From: a virus
DNA length: 64,000 bases
Strand: one strand, 5' to 3'
IMG/VR virus record: IMGVR_UViG_3300042319_001922
Span: 20,362-84,361 of that record
The stretch's first letter is position 1. Every line of letters starts with the position of its first letter. Of the stretch, positions 30,465 to 39,504 are shown one piece after another. Under the pieces are notes generated by a model. That model was given only the letters and a program-made list of their open reading frames with translations, did not search any database and was not told the DNA's origin. Made by a program: the position numbers and the translations under genes.

Positions 30465-30734
30465 TTATGTACGATTGTTTAGGTCTGACACCACACGAAA
30501 ATTTATCCAATCATGCGCTTGATTCCAACTTTTGGGATTCCAGGTCAGCACAAATAATGTGTAGTTACGGTCGTCCTCAAATGTCAATCTGTGTTTGTTT
30601 TTTATTGTTTTTTGCTTGGATGACACTGGGTATTTTTCCAACCAACTGTGTATTTCTTCACGTATGATCGTCAAGGCATAGTAGGTATATTGATTGTCCT
30701 TGCCCGACTGTGGCAAACTGAATTCGATGTACAT
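30465..30734 (-). CDS. Phage protein, unknown
   Basis: 89 residues, [21 protein letters not shown], then a helix EEIHSWLEKYPVS and a basic stretch, ending DDRNYTLFVLTWNP and a short helix. Resembles proteins next to T4-like baseplate genes in size and pattern, but no assignment can be made. Start overlaps the clpX stop as TAATG. Confidence 0.55.
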   Translation of the reverse strand: MYIEFSLPQSGKDNQYTYYALTIIREEIHSWLEKYPVSSKQKTIKNKHRLTFEDDRNYTLFVLTWNPKSWNQAHDWINFRVVSDLNNRT

Positions 30735-31921
30735 TAAAGTGCATTGGGAATCTTGACTAGCTCAGCATCAATAGTAAGCGATCCGCGCCCTTCATCTCTA
30801 TAACGAATCAAATCAAACATGTGCGGCATAAGCACACGTTCAAGTTCACTGTGCAATGCTCGGGCCCCGGTGCCGGATACTATGGCTCGATCAACCAATG
30901 CTTCTAGTGCATCAGGTGTGATAATGACTTCAACATTGTCTTTTTTGAATAGCCATTTGTACTGATCAATGTAGTTGTTGCGCACTTCAGTCAACACCCG
31001 AATCAAATCCTTACGATCAAGATGGTTGAGTGTGACCATTGTTGGAAATCGACCTACAAATTCTGGAATAAGACCAAAGCGAACCAAATCGTCAGGTACC
31101 ACTTGTGTCAGTTCAACATCTCTTGTGGTTGTTACTGGGGAAGTGAATCCCATAGACGAGCCGTTGACTCTATTTTTAATAACTTGTTCTAGGCCAACAA
31201 ATGCGCCTCCGGCAATAAACAATATATTGCTTGTGTCAATTTCAATTATTTCGCCTGCAGGATTTTTACGACCTCCCCCAGACGGTATACGACAAACTGT
31301 GCCTTCAACCAATTTAAGCAGTGCTTGTTGAACACCTTCTCCGGATACATCTCGAGTGATGCTGGAGCTTTCGCTTTTGCGAGCAATTTTATCAATTTCA
31401 TCCACAAAAACAATGCCACGTTGTGTTTTTTCAACACTGTTGCCCGATGCTGTGTACAATCGACCTATCAAGCTTTCCACATCATCGCCCACGTAACCTG
31501 CTTCGGTGATGCTGGTGGCATCAGCAATCACAAATGGTACGTCGAGGTATCGTGCCACACTTCGTGCCAGCAATGTTTTGCCCGACCCAGTGGGGCCTAG
31601 CACAAGAATGTTTGCCTTGGTAACTTCAGGATCACTGTCCAGTCGTTGAATACGTTTGTAGTGGTTGATTACTGCAACCCCCAAAACTATTTTGGCATTT
31701 TCTTGACCAATAACATACTGATCTAGATATTTCTTTAATAGTCTTGGATCAGTCAACTCTTGATCTAATTTTAAAACTTCCTCTGCTGGGTCAAGTAATA
31801 AATCCTGACACAGCTGAACGCATTCGTTGCATATTGCACTGCGATCACTAACAATGAGTTTTTGCACACTATCTTTGTGCTTGTTGCAAAAGCTACATGT
31901 ATCGGTAATATTATCTGCCAT
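30734..31921 (-). CDS. clpX: ClpX AAA+ unfoldase
   Basis: 395 residues (E. coli 424). Zinc-binding Cys 9, 12, 31 and 34, Walker A GPTGSGKT (109-116), pore loop GYVGDDVE (142-149), Walker B FVDEIDK (172-178), sensor/arginine-finger region [10 protein letters not shown], and a MGF (257-259) at the place of the IGF loop that docks onto ClpP. ClpX unfolds tagged proteins using ATP and feeds ClpP. With two ClpP and ClpS in this window it makes a phage-owned proteolysis machine. Coupled downstream with an 89-residue gene; overlaps the upstream gene by one base. Confidence 0.97.
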   Translation of the reverse strand: MADNITDTCSFCNKHKDSVQKLIVSDRSAICNECVQLCQDLLLDPAEEVLKLDQELTDPRLLKKYLDQYVIGQENAKIVLGVAVINHYKRIQRLDSDPEVTKANILVLGPTGSGKTLLARSVARYLDVPFVIADATSITEAGYVGDDVESLIGRLYTASGNSVEKTQRGIVFVDEIDKIARKSESSSITRDVSGEGVQQALLKLVEGTVCRIPSGGGRKNPAGEIIEIDTSNILFIAGGAFVGLEQVIKNRVNGSSMGFTSPVTTTRDVELTQVVPDDLVRFGLIPEFVGRFPTMVTLNHLDRKDLIRVLTEVRNNYIDQYKWLFKKDNVEVIITPDALEALVDRAIVSGTGARALHSELERVLMPHMFDLIRYRDEGRGSLTIDAELVKIPNAL

Positions 31922-33456
31922 TAAATTTCCTGTCGAAGTCGTTGTTCAATTTGTAAACGTTCACTATCTGTTAAGAGTTCAGGGTCGTATTCGCCCGAAC
32001 TCACTCGATCAATTAAGCTTGTGATATATGCAGAATTGTAAGAATAAGTATCGCTGTTGTTTTTGTCAACCTCTATCCATGATGTACCATTGTATTTGTA
32101 AAGCTTGGTTGGGATAGACACAGTGTCTATAAACATATCTCCCTTGATTGGGAATTCTGGAAATTCTTTTCCGTAAGACATTTCAGGACCGTCAAGGTAT
32201 ACCTCCCACGGCAATCTTTTGATAATGCCACGTGCCAATAACTGTCTCTGAACTTTTAATGTATCAGTTGGATGCAATGATTTCCAACGATTTTTAGCTG
32301 CCTTGACTTCGGGTTCATCGGACTCCTCGTCATGATCAACTTCATTGTTGTGTGTGTTGGCAGTTACTTCTTGACTGGGACTAGGCTGTGCTGTTGCTGG
32401 TGGGGGATACACCATGGGCTTGAGATCTTCAAAATGCTTGAATGGTTGATTCAAGTATGGGTGTTGTTCAAGTAACGATTTCTCAGGTTCTACTTTTTCT
32501 ACTGGATCTGGTTCAGGAAGAGGTTGTTCAACAACAGAGTCTTGAGTTATCTTGTCATCAAAATCTTTAGGATGCTCACCTGGGTCAACAAACTTCATTC
32601 CTGTTTCTTTTATTTCTTCAACTGGTTCTTGTATATTTTTTGGTGGTTCAGGCACTTGTGCAACATGAGTGGGTTGAGGAAGTTCTATTTCCTCTTTTGG
32701 TTTTCTGTACCACTTGCGACTTTCTGTTGCTGCCAACAACATCATGATAGCCAAAGGATCAAACACAGCAACAATGATGATGATAACCCAGGTCACTGCC
32801 TTTTCCAACAAGTTAGCATCGGGATCGTTCCCGTAGATAAACGCCGCAATGTATTTTAACGGACCAACTTCTGCTTCCACCTTGCGTACTTCAGCGGCGA
32901 TGGGTGCCCGTTCTTCACTAAGTTGAGTAATTGTTTTCTGTTCGGCTGTAATCTCAGAAAGTAGTCTAGTGCGTTCTTTGGCCTGCGCCTTGCGCAACGC
33001 AACTGCTTTGTCCGCACCTTTTTCATCTTGACTTCGACCCATAACTTGGTCCACAGACTCATCCATCTGTTTGAGTACTCGGCGATTAGCATCAATGTTT
33101 TCCTTTGCTACTTTAATCTTTTCGTCATACACAGCAATCTTTGCCTGTACATCTCCACCCACCAGACTTTGATCTGAGTGTGCTTTGCTCAAGAAGCCAA
33201 AGATGCCCATGCTGGTAATCAACATCAGCATGCCCACAGCAGGCACTAGATACACCTTCATTGTGAGTCTGCATCGATCCCAGTACTCGTGTAACCACAC
33301 AGTTACAACAAGCTTGGCCACTTCCAAGATACTGCCCATGATAACAATAGGAACCACAGCCGCGGCAAAGATAGCGGTTAAACCCACTATAGAATAAAAA
33401 GCAGCCACAGCAGATAAGCATATGGCAACTATAAACATCAATGCAGTTAGTATCAT
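31921..33456 (-). CDS. Membrane protein with coiled coil
   Basis: 511 residues. N-terminal hydrophobic helices (about 1-26, 29-52, 68-88), a long coiled coil (105-205), another transmembrane stretch (about 218-242), then a Pro/Glu-rich low-complexity linker and a C-terminal globular domain ([19 protein letters not shown] and later). The first 60 residues resemble a conserved T4-like phage membrane protein. Might be part of the virion or act at the host membrane, not determined. A GATAAATA box is directly upstream (33463-33470). Coupled to clpX through TAATG-type overlap. Confidence 0.7.
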   Translation of the reverse strand: MILTALMFIVAICLSAVAAFYSIVGLTAIFAAAVVPIVIMGSILEVAKLVVTVWLHEYWDRCRLTMKVYLVPAVGMLMLITSMGIFGFLSKAHSDQSLVGGDVQAKIAVYDEKIKVAKENIDANRRVLKQMDESVDQVMGRSQDEKGADKAVALRKAQAKERTRLLSEITAEQKTITQLSEERAPIAAEVRKVEAEVGPLKYIAAFIYGNDPDANLLEKAVTWVIIIIVAVFDPLAIMMLLAATESRKWYRKPKEEIELPQPTHVAQVPEPPKNIQEPVEEIKETGMKFVDPGEHPKDFDDKITQDSVVEQPLPEPDPVEKVEPEKSLLEQHPYLNQPFKHFEDLKPMVYPPPATAQPSPSQEVTANTHNNEVDHDEESDEPEVKAAKNRWKSLHPTDTLKVQRQLLARGIIKRLPWEVYLDGPEMSYGKEFPEFPIKGDMFIDTVSIPTKLYKYNGTSWIEVDKNNSDTYSYNSAYITSLIDRVSSGEYDPELLTDSERLQIEQRLRQEI

Positions 33457-33461
33457 TTGAA

Positions 33462-33749
33462 TTATTTATCGACTCCGTTAGGGGCTCTGATAGTGATTTG
33501 CACTGCCATCTTGGTAGCTACCCAAGTGGCCCATCTCGGGTCTGGTACATCAAACCAAACATAAATGCCTGCTTTGCTAGTGCTTGCTTGTAACCTTCTT
33601 TTAACTTTGGGCTGACAGCGCCAGTTCCTGTGGAACCATTGCTGTGCTTCGTGAATTATCTGATACCACTGATTGGTAGAGTTAACCTTTATCCAGAATC
33701 GGTGTAGCTCGGGGGTCGTTTCTTTAAGCGGATCAATTATCGTTGACAT
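33462..33749 (-). CDS. Small basic protein, unknown
   Basis: 95 residues from ATG 33749 (MSTIIDPLKETTPELHRFWI). Contains WRCQPKVKRRLQASTSKAGIYVWFDVPDPRWATWVATKM; a beta-strand pattern with many Arg/Lys. The reading frame can be extended by 18 codons but no ribosome site is visible there. Similar small proteins precede the membrane protein in T4-like phages. Confidence 0.5.
   Translation of the reverse strand: MSTIIDPLKETTPELHRFWIKVNSTNQWYQIIHEAQQWFHRNWRCQPKVKRRLQASTSKAGIYVWFDVPDPRWATWVATKMAVQITIRAPNGVDK
33463..33470 (-). promoter_or_regulatory. Possible late box GATAAATA
   Basis: Seven bases before the ATG at 33456, so it would give a nearly leaderless mRNA; lies across the stop codon of the upstream gene. 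Confidence 0.3.
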
Positions 33750-34001
33750 AAAATTTAGAGATCTCTGAATTGATACATCGTAATACGTTGCTTTACACCT
33801 CACTGCACTTTTATTGGCCTACCAATCAGTAGCGGTACCCTAAAGGTACATTTCTGAAGTTTTAACACAGAATTCAGCAGTTGTTTTTCTGCATCAAGCA
33901 GGTGCCGCACCTCGAGGAATTAAACAGTACTTGCCACGGTCTCTTACCTCTTTTGATTCGAATAATAAGACCTAACTACCACCCCAGTTCCCCTTTGCTA
34001 C
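33750..34001 (-). ncRNA. Candidate structured RNA or long 5' leader
   Basis: No open frame of useful length. On minus it begins after promoter 34008-34036 and contains hairpins AGGTG-CGG-CACCT (near 33901-33913), GTACC-TTTAG-GGTAC (near 33836-33850), ATTGG-TAGG-CCAAT (near 33813-33826), GCAG-AAAAACAA-CTGC and TTCTG-10 nt-CAGAA. Rich in stems compared with other gaps. It could be a small RNA or a structured leader of the 33462-33749 gene. No tRNA or tmRNA match. Confidence 0.4.
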
Positions 34002-34007
34002 ACTCAC

Positions 34008-34036
34008 ATAATAACAGAATGTAATAAATTTAACAA
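34008..34036 (-). promoter_or_regulatory. Sigma70-type promoter
   Basis: TTGTTA, 17 bases, TATTAT on minus, directly behind the stop of the 80-residue gene; transcription would start near 34001. Confidence 0.6.
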
Positions 34037-34045
34037 TACTTTTGG

Positions 34046-34288
34046 TTAATTGTTTTTGTTTCTCAGCAAGTACATTGTGACTTCGCTGCCGGATACCTTG
34101 ACCAGTTCTTGCGGATACTTGTTGCAGTCGGCCCACCGATTGCTCACGCCTTTGACCCCTACCATTTTGGGATTGAGTTTGGCCACGGTGCCCACGTTCA
34201 TGCTGTTGCTTCGCGGGTAAACCACACAGTCGCCTATGTCCAAGGGTTGGCCAAACAGGTCTGAATGTTGAACCGGCACTTTAGACAT
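34046..34288 (-). CDS. SH3-like small protein
   Basis: 80 residues: LDIGDCVVYPRSNSMNVGTVAKLNPKMVGVKG looks like an SH3/KOW-type barrel (GD at the first strand, GTV at the third), ending with a VTMYLLRNK tail. It overlaps the following gene by 8 bases. Possibly a nucleic-acid-binding protein. Similar architecture in the neighbour. Confidence 0.5.
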   Translation of the reverse strand: MSKVPVQHSDLFGQPLDIGDCVVYPRSNSMNVGTVAKLNPKMVGVKGVSNRWADCNKYPQELVKVSGSEVTMYLLRNKNN

Positions 34289-34547
34289 CTGTGTCCTTTA
34301 GAAGTTCTTTGAGTTTTCTGACATCTTTGTGCTTGGGGAAAATAAAAGTATGATGCCAGACGTTGTTGTATTTGATAGGCAAGTCGTTGAACACTGTTAA
34401 TCTTGGCCCTTCTGTTTCATTGATCACCGTATCATTACCTACTGTGCCAACAAAAGGAATCTTGTTCCATGTGCCAGCCACGCGATCGCCAATCTGATAT
34501 CTTGCTTTGTATCTATTTGCGGCAAAGTATTCGGCTAGATTTGCCAT
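34281..34547 (-). CDS. SH3-like small protein
   Basis: 88 residues, MANLAEYFAANRYKARYQIG, then GDRVAGTWNKIPFVGTVGND (barrel strands) and a C-terminal helix KDVRKLKELLKD. Proteins with the same N-terminus are found in other large phages; function unknown. Overlaps the 80-residue gene. Confidence 0.6.
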   Translation of the reverse strand: MANLAEYFAANRYKARYQIGDRVAGTWNKIPFVGTVGNDTVINETEGPRLTVFNDLPIKYNNVWHHTFIFPKHKDVRKLKELLKDTDV

Positions 34548-34564
34548 GCTATTTTACCTTTTGA

Positions 34565-35938
34565 TTAGAGTTTTTCGCCAGCTTCAAATCCACGGAATCG
34601 CTTGTGACGGGGGAATCTCAGTGAGTATGTTCCGTCTTGGTTTTGCGTAACTGCATCAGCTTCGACTTCACCGATGACACCAAGTAACTGATCCCGTGCG
34701 GCCCAAAACTCATCGCGATCGCTATCGCTATAACCAGTACCAACATTAACCCGAATATTTCGTTCATTGTCAACTCCTTCGTAAATTATAGCACCCAACC
34801 GGCCCTGATTGCGACCAGTACCTTCTTCAAAACCCACAATGGTCAAGTCCACAGTGATAGTGGGTTTCCATTTCATCCATGAGTCGCTACGCTTGCAGAT
34901 GTAAGGTGCATCCAGATTCTTGATCATGATGCCTTCGTAGCCCTGTTCCACCGATGCTTCGGCAAAACGGCGCATGACGTCATGCCCTTCTGCTGTGTCC
35001 AGGTCCACATCCATGCCCGGCATGATACGCAGGTTGTCAGTCTCTTCTAGAGCTGATTTGGCACTGTCAAGCCACTCCAGCCGTTTGTGCTGTTGCACAT
35101 TCCAGTGACCTTCTTTAAGGGCATCCAAGGGCAACACATCAAAAATGTGATACACCATGCCCGAAGTTTCAGCATCACTCTTGCGGTGTGCCTGTTTCAT
35201 GAGCTTTTGAAAAGTCTCGCCCACAATCTCACCGTCCAGCACAAATTGGCCACCAGTACCGCGCCCGTATTGAAACGCCTTGCGGTTGACTTCAATGGCT
35301 TCGGCAATCTGCGGAAAGTTTTCAAACACCTTGCCATTGCGGCTGTACAGTGTGCAAACATCACCTTGTACCACAGCCACCACACGAACACCGTCCAGTT
35401 TGACTTCCAGGCGCTTGATGCCCTTCATCTTTTTGGGTTGATCAGCACTGTCCTGTGCCAACTGCACACTGAACACTGGAATCCGCCACTCTGTATTGCC
35501 CACAACTTTGTTGATGGTCTTTTCAGAGATACCGCAACGCAGGTCCTTGATGATCACTCTGCGGGCCAAGTTATTCCACTCGTCTGAGTCAAACTGTTCG
35601 GCTACTTCTTGAATACGATCACGAGCACGGTGTCCTGTGATACCACGGGTACGTAGATTTTCCAACAGGGCCCAGAACACTGGCCAAGGATTGTCGCGGC
35701 CAGTGAGGCCCGACGTTTCTGGCACTTGCCTTACATTGAATGTGTAGAAAGGATTGTAGGCCTGATAGCAGTTGAACAAGAAAATCTGTGCGTTGGCGCT
35801 CCCCAGCTGAGAGGCCATTAATGCTTTCTCGATCACTTTTTCTTTATGAAGTCTGCTGTCGCTACTTTCTAGGTCGCGAATCCAATCTGCCGCCACTTTG
35901 ATCCCATTATATTCTGGTGATGTTAAATCACGTATCAT
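34565..35938 (-). CDS. ATP-dependent DNA ligase
   Basis: 457 residues. Adenylation motif EVKLDGVRV with Lys180; motif III-like VYHIFDVLPLDAL, motif IV EGIMIKNLD, motif V SWMKWKPTITVDLTIVG; C-terminal OB domain (LGAIIYEGVDNERNIRVNVGTGYSD). An N-terminal helical domain (1-150) is like that of T4-type ligases. Seals nicks in replication, recombination and repair. First gene after the promoter 35977-36005. Confidence 0.96.
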   Translation of the reverse strand: MIRDLTSPEYNGIKVAADWIRDLESSDSRLHKEKVIEKALMASQLGSANAQIFLFNCYQAYNPFYTFNVRQVPETSGLTGRDNPWPVFWALLENLRTRGITGHRARDRIQEVAEQFDSDEWNNLARRVIIKDLRCGISEKTINKVVGNTEWRIPVFSVQLAQDSADQPKKMKGIKRLEVKLDGVRVVAVVQGDVCTLYSRNGKVFENFPQIAEAIEVNRKAFQYGRGTGGQFVLDGEIVGETFQKLMKQAHRKSDAETSGMVYHIFDVLPLDALKEGHWNVQQHKRLEWLDSAKSALEETDNLRIMPGMDVDLDTAEGHDVMRRFAEASVEQGYEGIMIKNLDAPYICKRSDSWMKWKPTITVDLTIVGFEEGTGRNQGRLGAIIYEGVDNERNIRVNVGTGYSDSDRDEFWAARDQLLGVIGEVEADAVTQNQDGTYSLRFPRHKRFRGFEAGEKL

Positions 35939-35976
35939 TTCAAGCTCCTGTAATACTTACTCAATTTGCAACAACT

Positions 35977-36005
35977 ATTATACAACATGTTGATTTTAAA
36001 ATCAA
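35977..36005 (-). promoter_or_regulatory. Promoter of the DNA ligase
   Basis: TTGATT, 17 bases, TATAAT on minus. The -35 lies inside a perfect 16-base palindrome TTGATTTTAAAATCAA (35990-36005), again a possible operator. Confidence 0.75.
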
Positions 36006-36007
36006 CC

Positions 36008-36298
36008 TTAATCACCACTGTCAATTTGATACTGGTCATCGCAGTGACTGCATCGATAATTGGTCAAACAACGACCAGCATTAGAGCTTTGGTAAAGATG
36101 TGTGCAAGGTTCGCCTTGTTTGTTTAGACGAACGTCACCTCGCGGGTTTCCAAACATGTACTGGCCACCACAATTGTTGCAAGCAAGGGTATCGGTAGAT
36201 TTATCATACCCTGAATAAACATGTTTGTATTTTTGTTGCTCTGGACTGAGAGGTACTCGGCAAGAGCCGTTGCAAACTGGACAAATTCCTCGAGACAT
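36008..36298 (-). CDS. Zinc-ribbon-like protein
   Basis: 96 residues with Cys pairs in ICPVCNGSC, CNNCGGQ and CSHCDD, patterned like DnaJ zinc modules (CxxCxGxC). Four motifs, one pair separated by 46 residues. Could coordinate two zinc ions. Similar proteins exist in many phages; role unknown. Lies 10 bases downstream of the 87-residue gene. Confidence 0.65.
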   Translation of the reverse strand: MSRGICPVCNGSCRVPLSPEQQKYKHVYSGYDKSTDTLACNNCGGQYMFGNPRGDVRLNKQGEPCTHLYQSSNAGRCLTNYRCSHCDDQYQIDSGD

Positions 36299-36308
36299 TT
36301 TTATCCTT

Positions 36309-36572
36309 TCAGCGGCTAAGATTCATAACACGAGCATCAAATTCCATAAAGCTGACTTCGAATGGCACAAAGACTTCTTTACCAACGCGGCCCTTGTCTT
36401 CGCTGTCACTCCAACTGTCCTTGGTGACTACAATCACAAAGCAGTCGTAACCTTTGTTGTCAATTTTTTCAACAACACCCTCAACAAAACAATCATCTCG
36501 GCCCAACATGGGTTTGAAATCGTATGCACGGATTGTGTCGCCAACTCGGGCAATATTTGCAAATTTCAGCAT
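36309..36572 (-). CDS. Small phage protein, unknown
   Basis: 87 residues, MLKFANIARVGDTIRAYDFKP. A beta-rich protein with VGDTIRAYDF and GVVEKIDNKGYDCFVIVVTKDSW, resembling a small KOW or SH3-like barrel. ATG preceded by AAAGGAGCTG; driven by early promoter copy 4. Confidence 0.6.
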   Translation of the reverse strand: MLKFANIARVGDTIRAYDFKPMLGRDDCFVEGVVEKIDNKGYDCFVIVVTKDSWSDSEDKGRVGKEVFVPFEVSFMEFDARVMNLSR

Positions 36573-36603
36573 CTTCAGCTCCTTTGTTTCTTACTATACT
36601 TGT

Positions 36604-36632
36604 ATTATAGCAAATGGAGCATTTCTGGTCAA
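36604..36632 (-). promoter_or_regulatory. Early promoter, repeat copy 4
   Basis: TTGACC, 17 bases, TATAAT on minus, with inverted repeat ATTTCTGG-TCAA-CCAGAATT over the -35. Over the promoter core it equals copy 3, though 30 kb apart. Confidence 0.85.
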
Positions 36633-36644
36633 CCAGAATTAGGT

Positions 36645-36660
36645 GTTGTATTTTTACAAC
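36645..36660. repeat. 16-base palindrome upstream of promoter copy 4
   Basis: Identical to 5276-5291 and 6172-6187. Confidence 0.8.
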
Positions 36661-36714
36661 AAAATTGTGTATTTTTATCCTAAAAAAGTAGTACTTTGTA
36701 TTACTTTTTAAAAA

Positions 36715-38721
36715 TCAAGTGCCCGGAAGCTGTGTGTCCATGTCAATGTTGGCGTCTTGTAGAGCCGCTAGATTGCGACCTTCTCGCAAGCTTGCAATTA
36801 TACATTGACCACTCAGCGTAGACATGTTGGCCAGTGCAGTCAAAACCTCGTTGGCCTGGCCTGGTTCAACTTCAGTTCCGTATTGATGCAACCCGCTGGC
36901 AAAACTCAGTCCTGATGAATTTGAACTTTGTGAACTATAAATTGTACCAAAGTTTATCAAAGCTTTTTGTTGATTGCTAGCTTCACGTGCCAATTCAGTA
37001 GTTATATCAGTCCAGGTAGTATTAGTAGAGCTCACTGTAGCTGGATTGGCATTTGCTATGTTTGCAATTGCAGAGTTTGCTGCCGGTATTAGTCCTGCAG
37101 AAAATGCATCATCTAAACTGCTATAGGTTCCGGCTGCTGGCCCAGTTGGAATTGTGATTGTGGTTGCTGGATCTGGATCATTGTAATCGCCGGCTTGGGT
37201 GTTGGCCATGTACTGGTAGACGCTTGACAAGGCAGCTGTGTTTGTGTTTGTGATTGAATTAGCCGCAGATGTAAATCCCAGGGTAAAAATTGAACTTGTT
37301 AACACTCCCAGGACATCAGTTAACAGCAGTGTTCCGCGAGGTCCCGAGCCGCTGCCTAGCCCAGATGTATATGTTGTTTTTACTGAATCTGGAACTGGAG
37401 TGGTCAGTGCATTCACAGCCGGCAAATCTGTATTGGTTTCTACCAGAGCCATTGCTTTAGAAAATGTTGGCAAAGTAGAATTGGTGATTCCTTTAATTTG
37501 CTGTAGTCCACGAGTGAAGGCCTTGGCAGCTAGAGCCTGGTCAGGTGGTATCACAAACTTCATCACTTGGTAACTGTCTTGATTGTTGGGACCAGTGTAG
37601 GCTTGAACAATGCTGTTGTCAACTACTGGTATTAGATCTGAATTGACTGTGTTGTTGGCTAGATATACCGGCAGTAACACATCGTTATTGGGGCATACTA
37701 GTGTGCGATAACTACCGGGCAAAATGTAAACCAGATTCAACAACTGTGCCATATTGGTTAACCCAGTTGTGGTCACTCCTAGCAATGCGAGCATCTGATC
37801 CAGTGCGCTTCCAACAATTTTTTCCATTGCTGAATATGCCAACTTCTCCTCGCTAGGGCTCAATGGATTTACACCGGATGCCAATAACAATATTTGAGAT
37901 TCAGAAATACCAGCGCCAATCAATAAAACCGCAATTGATGGTGGAATGCCACCGCATGTTTTACCCACCTGTGCCAACAGTGTGCCAGGCAAGCCAAAAC
38001 TGTTGAGTGCTGTTAAATCTATCAATTTTCCTAGTTTGATTAGGTCAGCTGACAGTGCCACTAGATCAGTGCTTACTTGATTGAGTGCCCCAGTGGTCAA
38101 TGTTGTCATTCCGCCCTTGGCCACATCAAATGTTGTGACCAATATATCACTATTGTTTACAGCATTTATGTTGTAATTGGATTGTGAAACATATCCCTGG
38201 GCACCACTAAACACCTGACAGAACACATCAAGGTCGCCATTGCCCAACAAGGCATTTGCATCTGTTGTTACTATGCCTGGCAGAGAGTAAACATCAATGT
38301 TGATATCCCAGAAAGCTGAATTTGCAGTTGGTGTTTCATCTTGCGATTCAGCAGTTGCCACAAACACATTGCCAGTATAGGACACTGTATTTCCAACTAC
38401 ATATTTTACAGTATTATCGTATCCAAGATACAATCCATTGACCACTAGACTCAGCAGTGGGGTAGAGGATGGTACCACACCAGTGACTGCCGGAAAATTA
38501 TTGGCGCCCATGGTCAACAAAGATACAAATGTGGATTGTGTTAGAGAATTGCCAACATTGCCCCAGATGCCTTGCAATTGCGAAATAATCGGCACACTGG
38601 TGTATGCGCTGACAGCATTGGCAAGTGCTGTGGGAATGGCCAATGCAACTCCCACATCAGCCGGGGGGTTAGGCAAGAGGCCGGCCCCTGCAATAGTCAT
38701 AACTGGAGATAATACAGACAC
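36715..38721 (-). CDS. Tail/baseplate-type virion protein
   Basis: 668 residues, low in Lys/Arg and rich in Ala/Gly/Ser/Thr/Leu, as is common in tail proteins. Residues 1-170 include VGNTVSYTGNVFVA, a motif typical of carbohydrate-binding modules of phage tails (YxxGdxVxyng). A long helical central part and a Thr/Ser/Asn-rich C-terminus follow. It stands directly next to the PAAR gene and two small proteins, an arrangement seen in T4-like aquatic phages. No Cys-rich or enzymatic motif seen. Confidence 0.65.
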   Translation of the reverse strand: MSVLSPVMTIAGAGLLPNPPADVGVALAIPTALANAVSAYTSVPIISQLQGIWGNVGNSLTQSTFVSLLTMGANNFPAVTGVVPSSTPLLSLVVNGLYLGYDNTVKYVVGNTVSYTGNVFVATAESQDETPTANSAFWDINIDVYSLPGIVTTDANALLGNGDLDVFCQVFSGAQGYVSQSNYNINAVNNSDILVTTFDVAKGGMTTLTTGALNQVSTDLVALSADLIKLGKLIDLTALNSFGLPGTLLAQVGKTCGGIPPSIAVLLIGAGISESQILLLASGVNPLSPSEEKLAYSAMEKIVGSALDQMLALLGVTTTGLTNMAQLLNLVYILPGSYRTLVCPNNDVLLPVYLANNTVNSDLIPVVDNSIVQAYTGPNNQDSYQVMKFVIPPDQALAAKAFTRGLQQIKGITNSTLPTFSKAMALVETNTDLPAVNALTTPVPDSVKTTYTSGLGSGSGPRGTLLLTDVLGVLTSSIFTLGFTSAANSITNTNTAALSSVYQYMANTQAGDYNDPDPATTITIPTGPAAGTYSSLDDAFSAGLIPAANSAIANIANANPATVSSTNTTWTDITTELAREASNQQKALINFGTIYSSQSSNSSGLSFASGLHQYGTEVEPGQANEVLTALANMSTLSGQCIIASLREGRNLAALQDANIDMDTQLPGT

Positions 38722-38724
38722 TAG

Positions 38725-39015
38725 TTATCCACCAATAAAGGTATTAAAGCTACCAGATGCAATGGCTGTGCACATCAGCAACTTGTCTCCAAGTCTGGCA
38801 GCCGGCCTGCCTTCAATAAACACTGTTGCACTGCCGGATATGATAGATGCAGTGTGAGGACGACATCTTCTAGCAGGTTGAAGATGAGGTGTTACACTGT
38901 CACCAAGTCTGGCTGCTGGTCTGCCATTGATAAGGACAGTTGTTGCCCCTGTCATAATAGACATTGGGCTACAGTGCGGAATGCACGAATCGCCTAATCT
39001 TGCTGCTGGACGCAT
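38725..39015 (-). CDS. PAAR-domain spike-tip protein
   Basis: 96 residues with repeated RPAARLGDS (residues 2-10, 31-39, 68-76), plus GATTVLINGRPAARLGDS and GSATVFIEGRPAARLGD. This is the PAAR signature that caps the T4-type gp5 or T6SS spike and sharpens it for membrane penetration. T4 gp5.4 is the equivalent. Directly upstream of the tail protein; its start overlaps the next gene end by 22 bases. Confidence 0.93.
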   Translation of the reverse strand: MRPAARLGDSCIPHCSPMSIMTGATTVLINGRPAARLGDSVTPHLQPARRCRPHTASIISGSATVFIEGRPAARLGDKLLMCTAIASGSFNTFIGG

Positions 39016-39206
39016 GTGGCTCTCTCCAATAATTGTTCAAACTTACTATTCCACGAATCAATTTCTTCGTGTTGTTCATGAGTATGCGGTCCAGGGGGTA
39101 TTTCGGGCAAAAATGCAACCAGGTGTTCAAACACCTGCGGTACATCGTCATACCTGGTGTAGGTACAGAGTTTGCCATTTAAAATAATGTCAAACCGGTG
39201 TGCCAT
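38994..39206 (-). CDS. Conserved T4-like phage protein, unknown
   Basis: 70 residues: MAHRFDIILNGKLCTYTRYDDVPQVFEHLVAFLPEIP, then PPGPHTHEQHEEI. I recall this family as conserved in T4-like marine phages, often near tail genes; no function. Overlap with PAAR by 22 bases supports co-translation in the tail module. Confidence 0.75.
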   Translation of the reverse strand: MAHRFDIILNGKLCTYTRYDDVPQVFEHLVAFLPEIPPGPHTHEQHEEIDSWNSKFEQLLERATCVQQQD

Positions 39207-39207
39207 T

Positions 39208-39504
39208 TTAACCAGTTAATATTTGTTTGCCCACGGCAATTCCTGTTGTGGCTTGAATATAGCTATTGGCCACATCCTCACGAGTTTCGGCCACCATGGC
39301 CCAACTAGAATTATTTAGCCTTACAGTTTTGTCAATATTTGAGCTAAACAAGCTGGGCATCATTTGTAGACCCTGTGGACTAACAACACAGCAAATTGGC
39401 TGCTTGATCATCATGTAAGTGTCGTGAAGTTCTATAATTTTGGCAACAATTTCTTCGCCAGTGATAAGTTTGAAAGTGTAAATTTCATTGCATGCAGGTG
39501 TCAT
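39208..39504 (-). CDS. LSm-like fold protein
   Basis: 98 residues: EIYTFKLITGEEIVAKIIELHDTYMMIKQPICC has the strand-turn pattern of LSm/Hfq-like folds, with TGEEI as the Sm1 turn, and a C-terminal IAVGKQILTG strand. Members of this type are seen in T4-like phages, probably binding RNA or forming small rings; not proven. Its stop and the next start are separate by one base. Confidence 0.6.
   Translation of the reverse strand: MTPACNEIYTFKLITGEEIVAKIIELHDTYMMIKQPICCVVSPQGLQMMPSLFSSNIDKTVRLNNSSWAMVAETREDVANSYIQATTGIAVGKQILTG

Noticed and set aside
33940-33975. TTCGAAT-like T-loop suggesting a tRNA
   Set aside because: No matching 5-base stem or acceptor arm around the loop on either strand.
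33750-34001. tmRNA
   Set aside because: No tRNA-like 3' end with CCA and no peptide tag frame; only unassigned hairpins.
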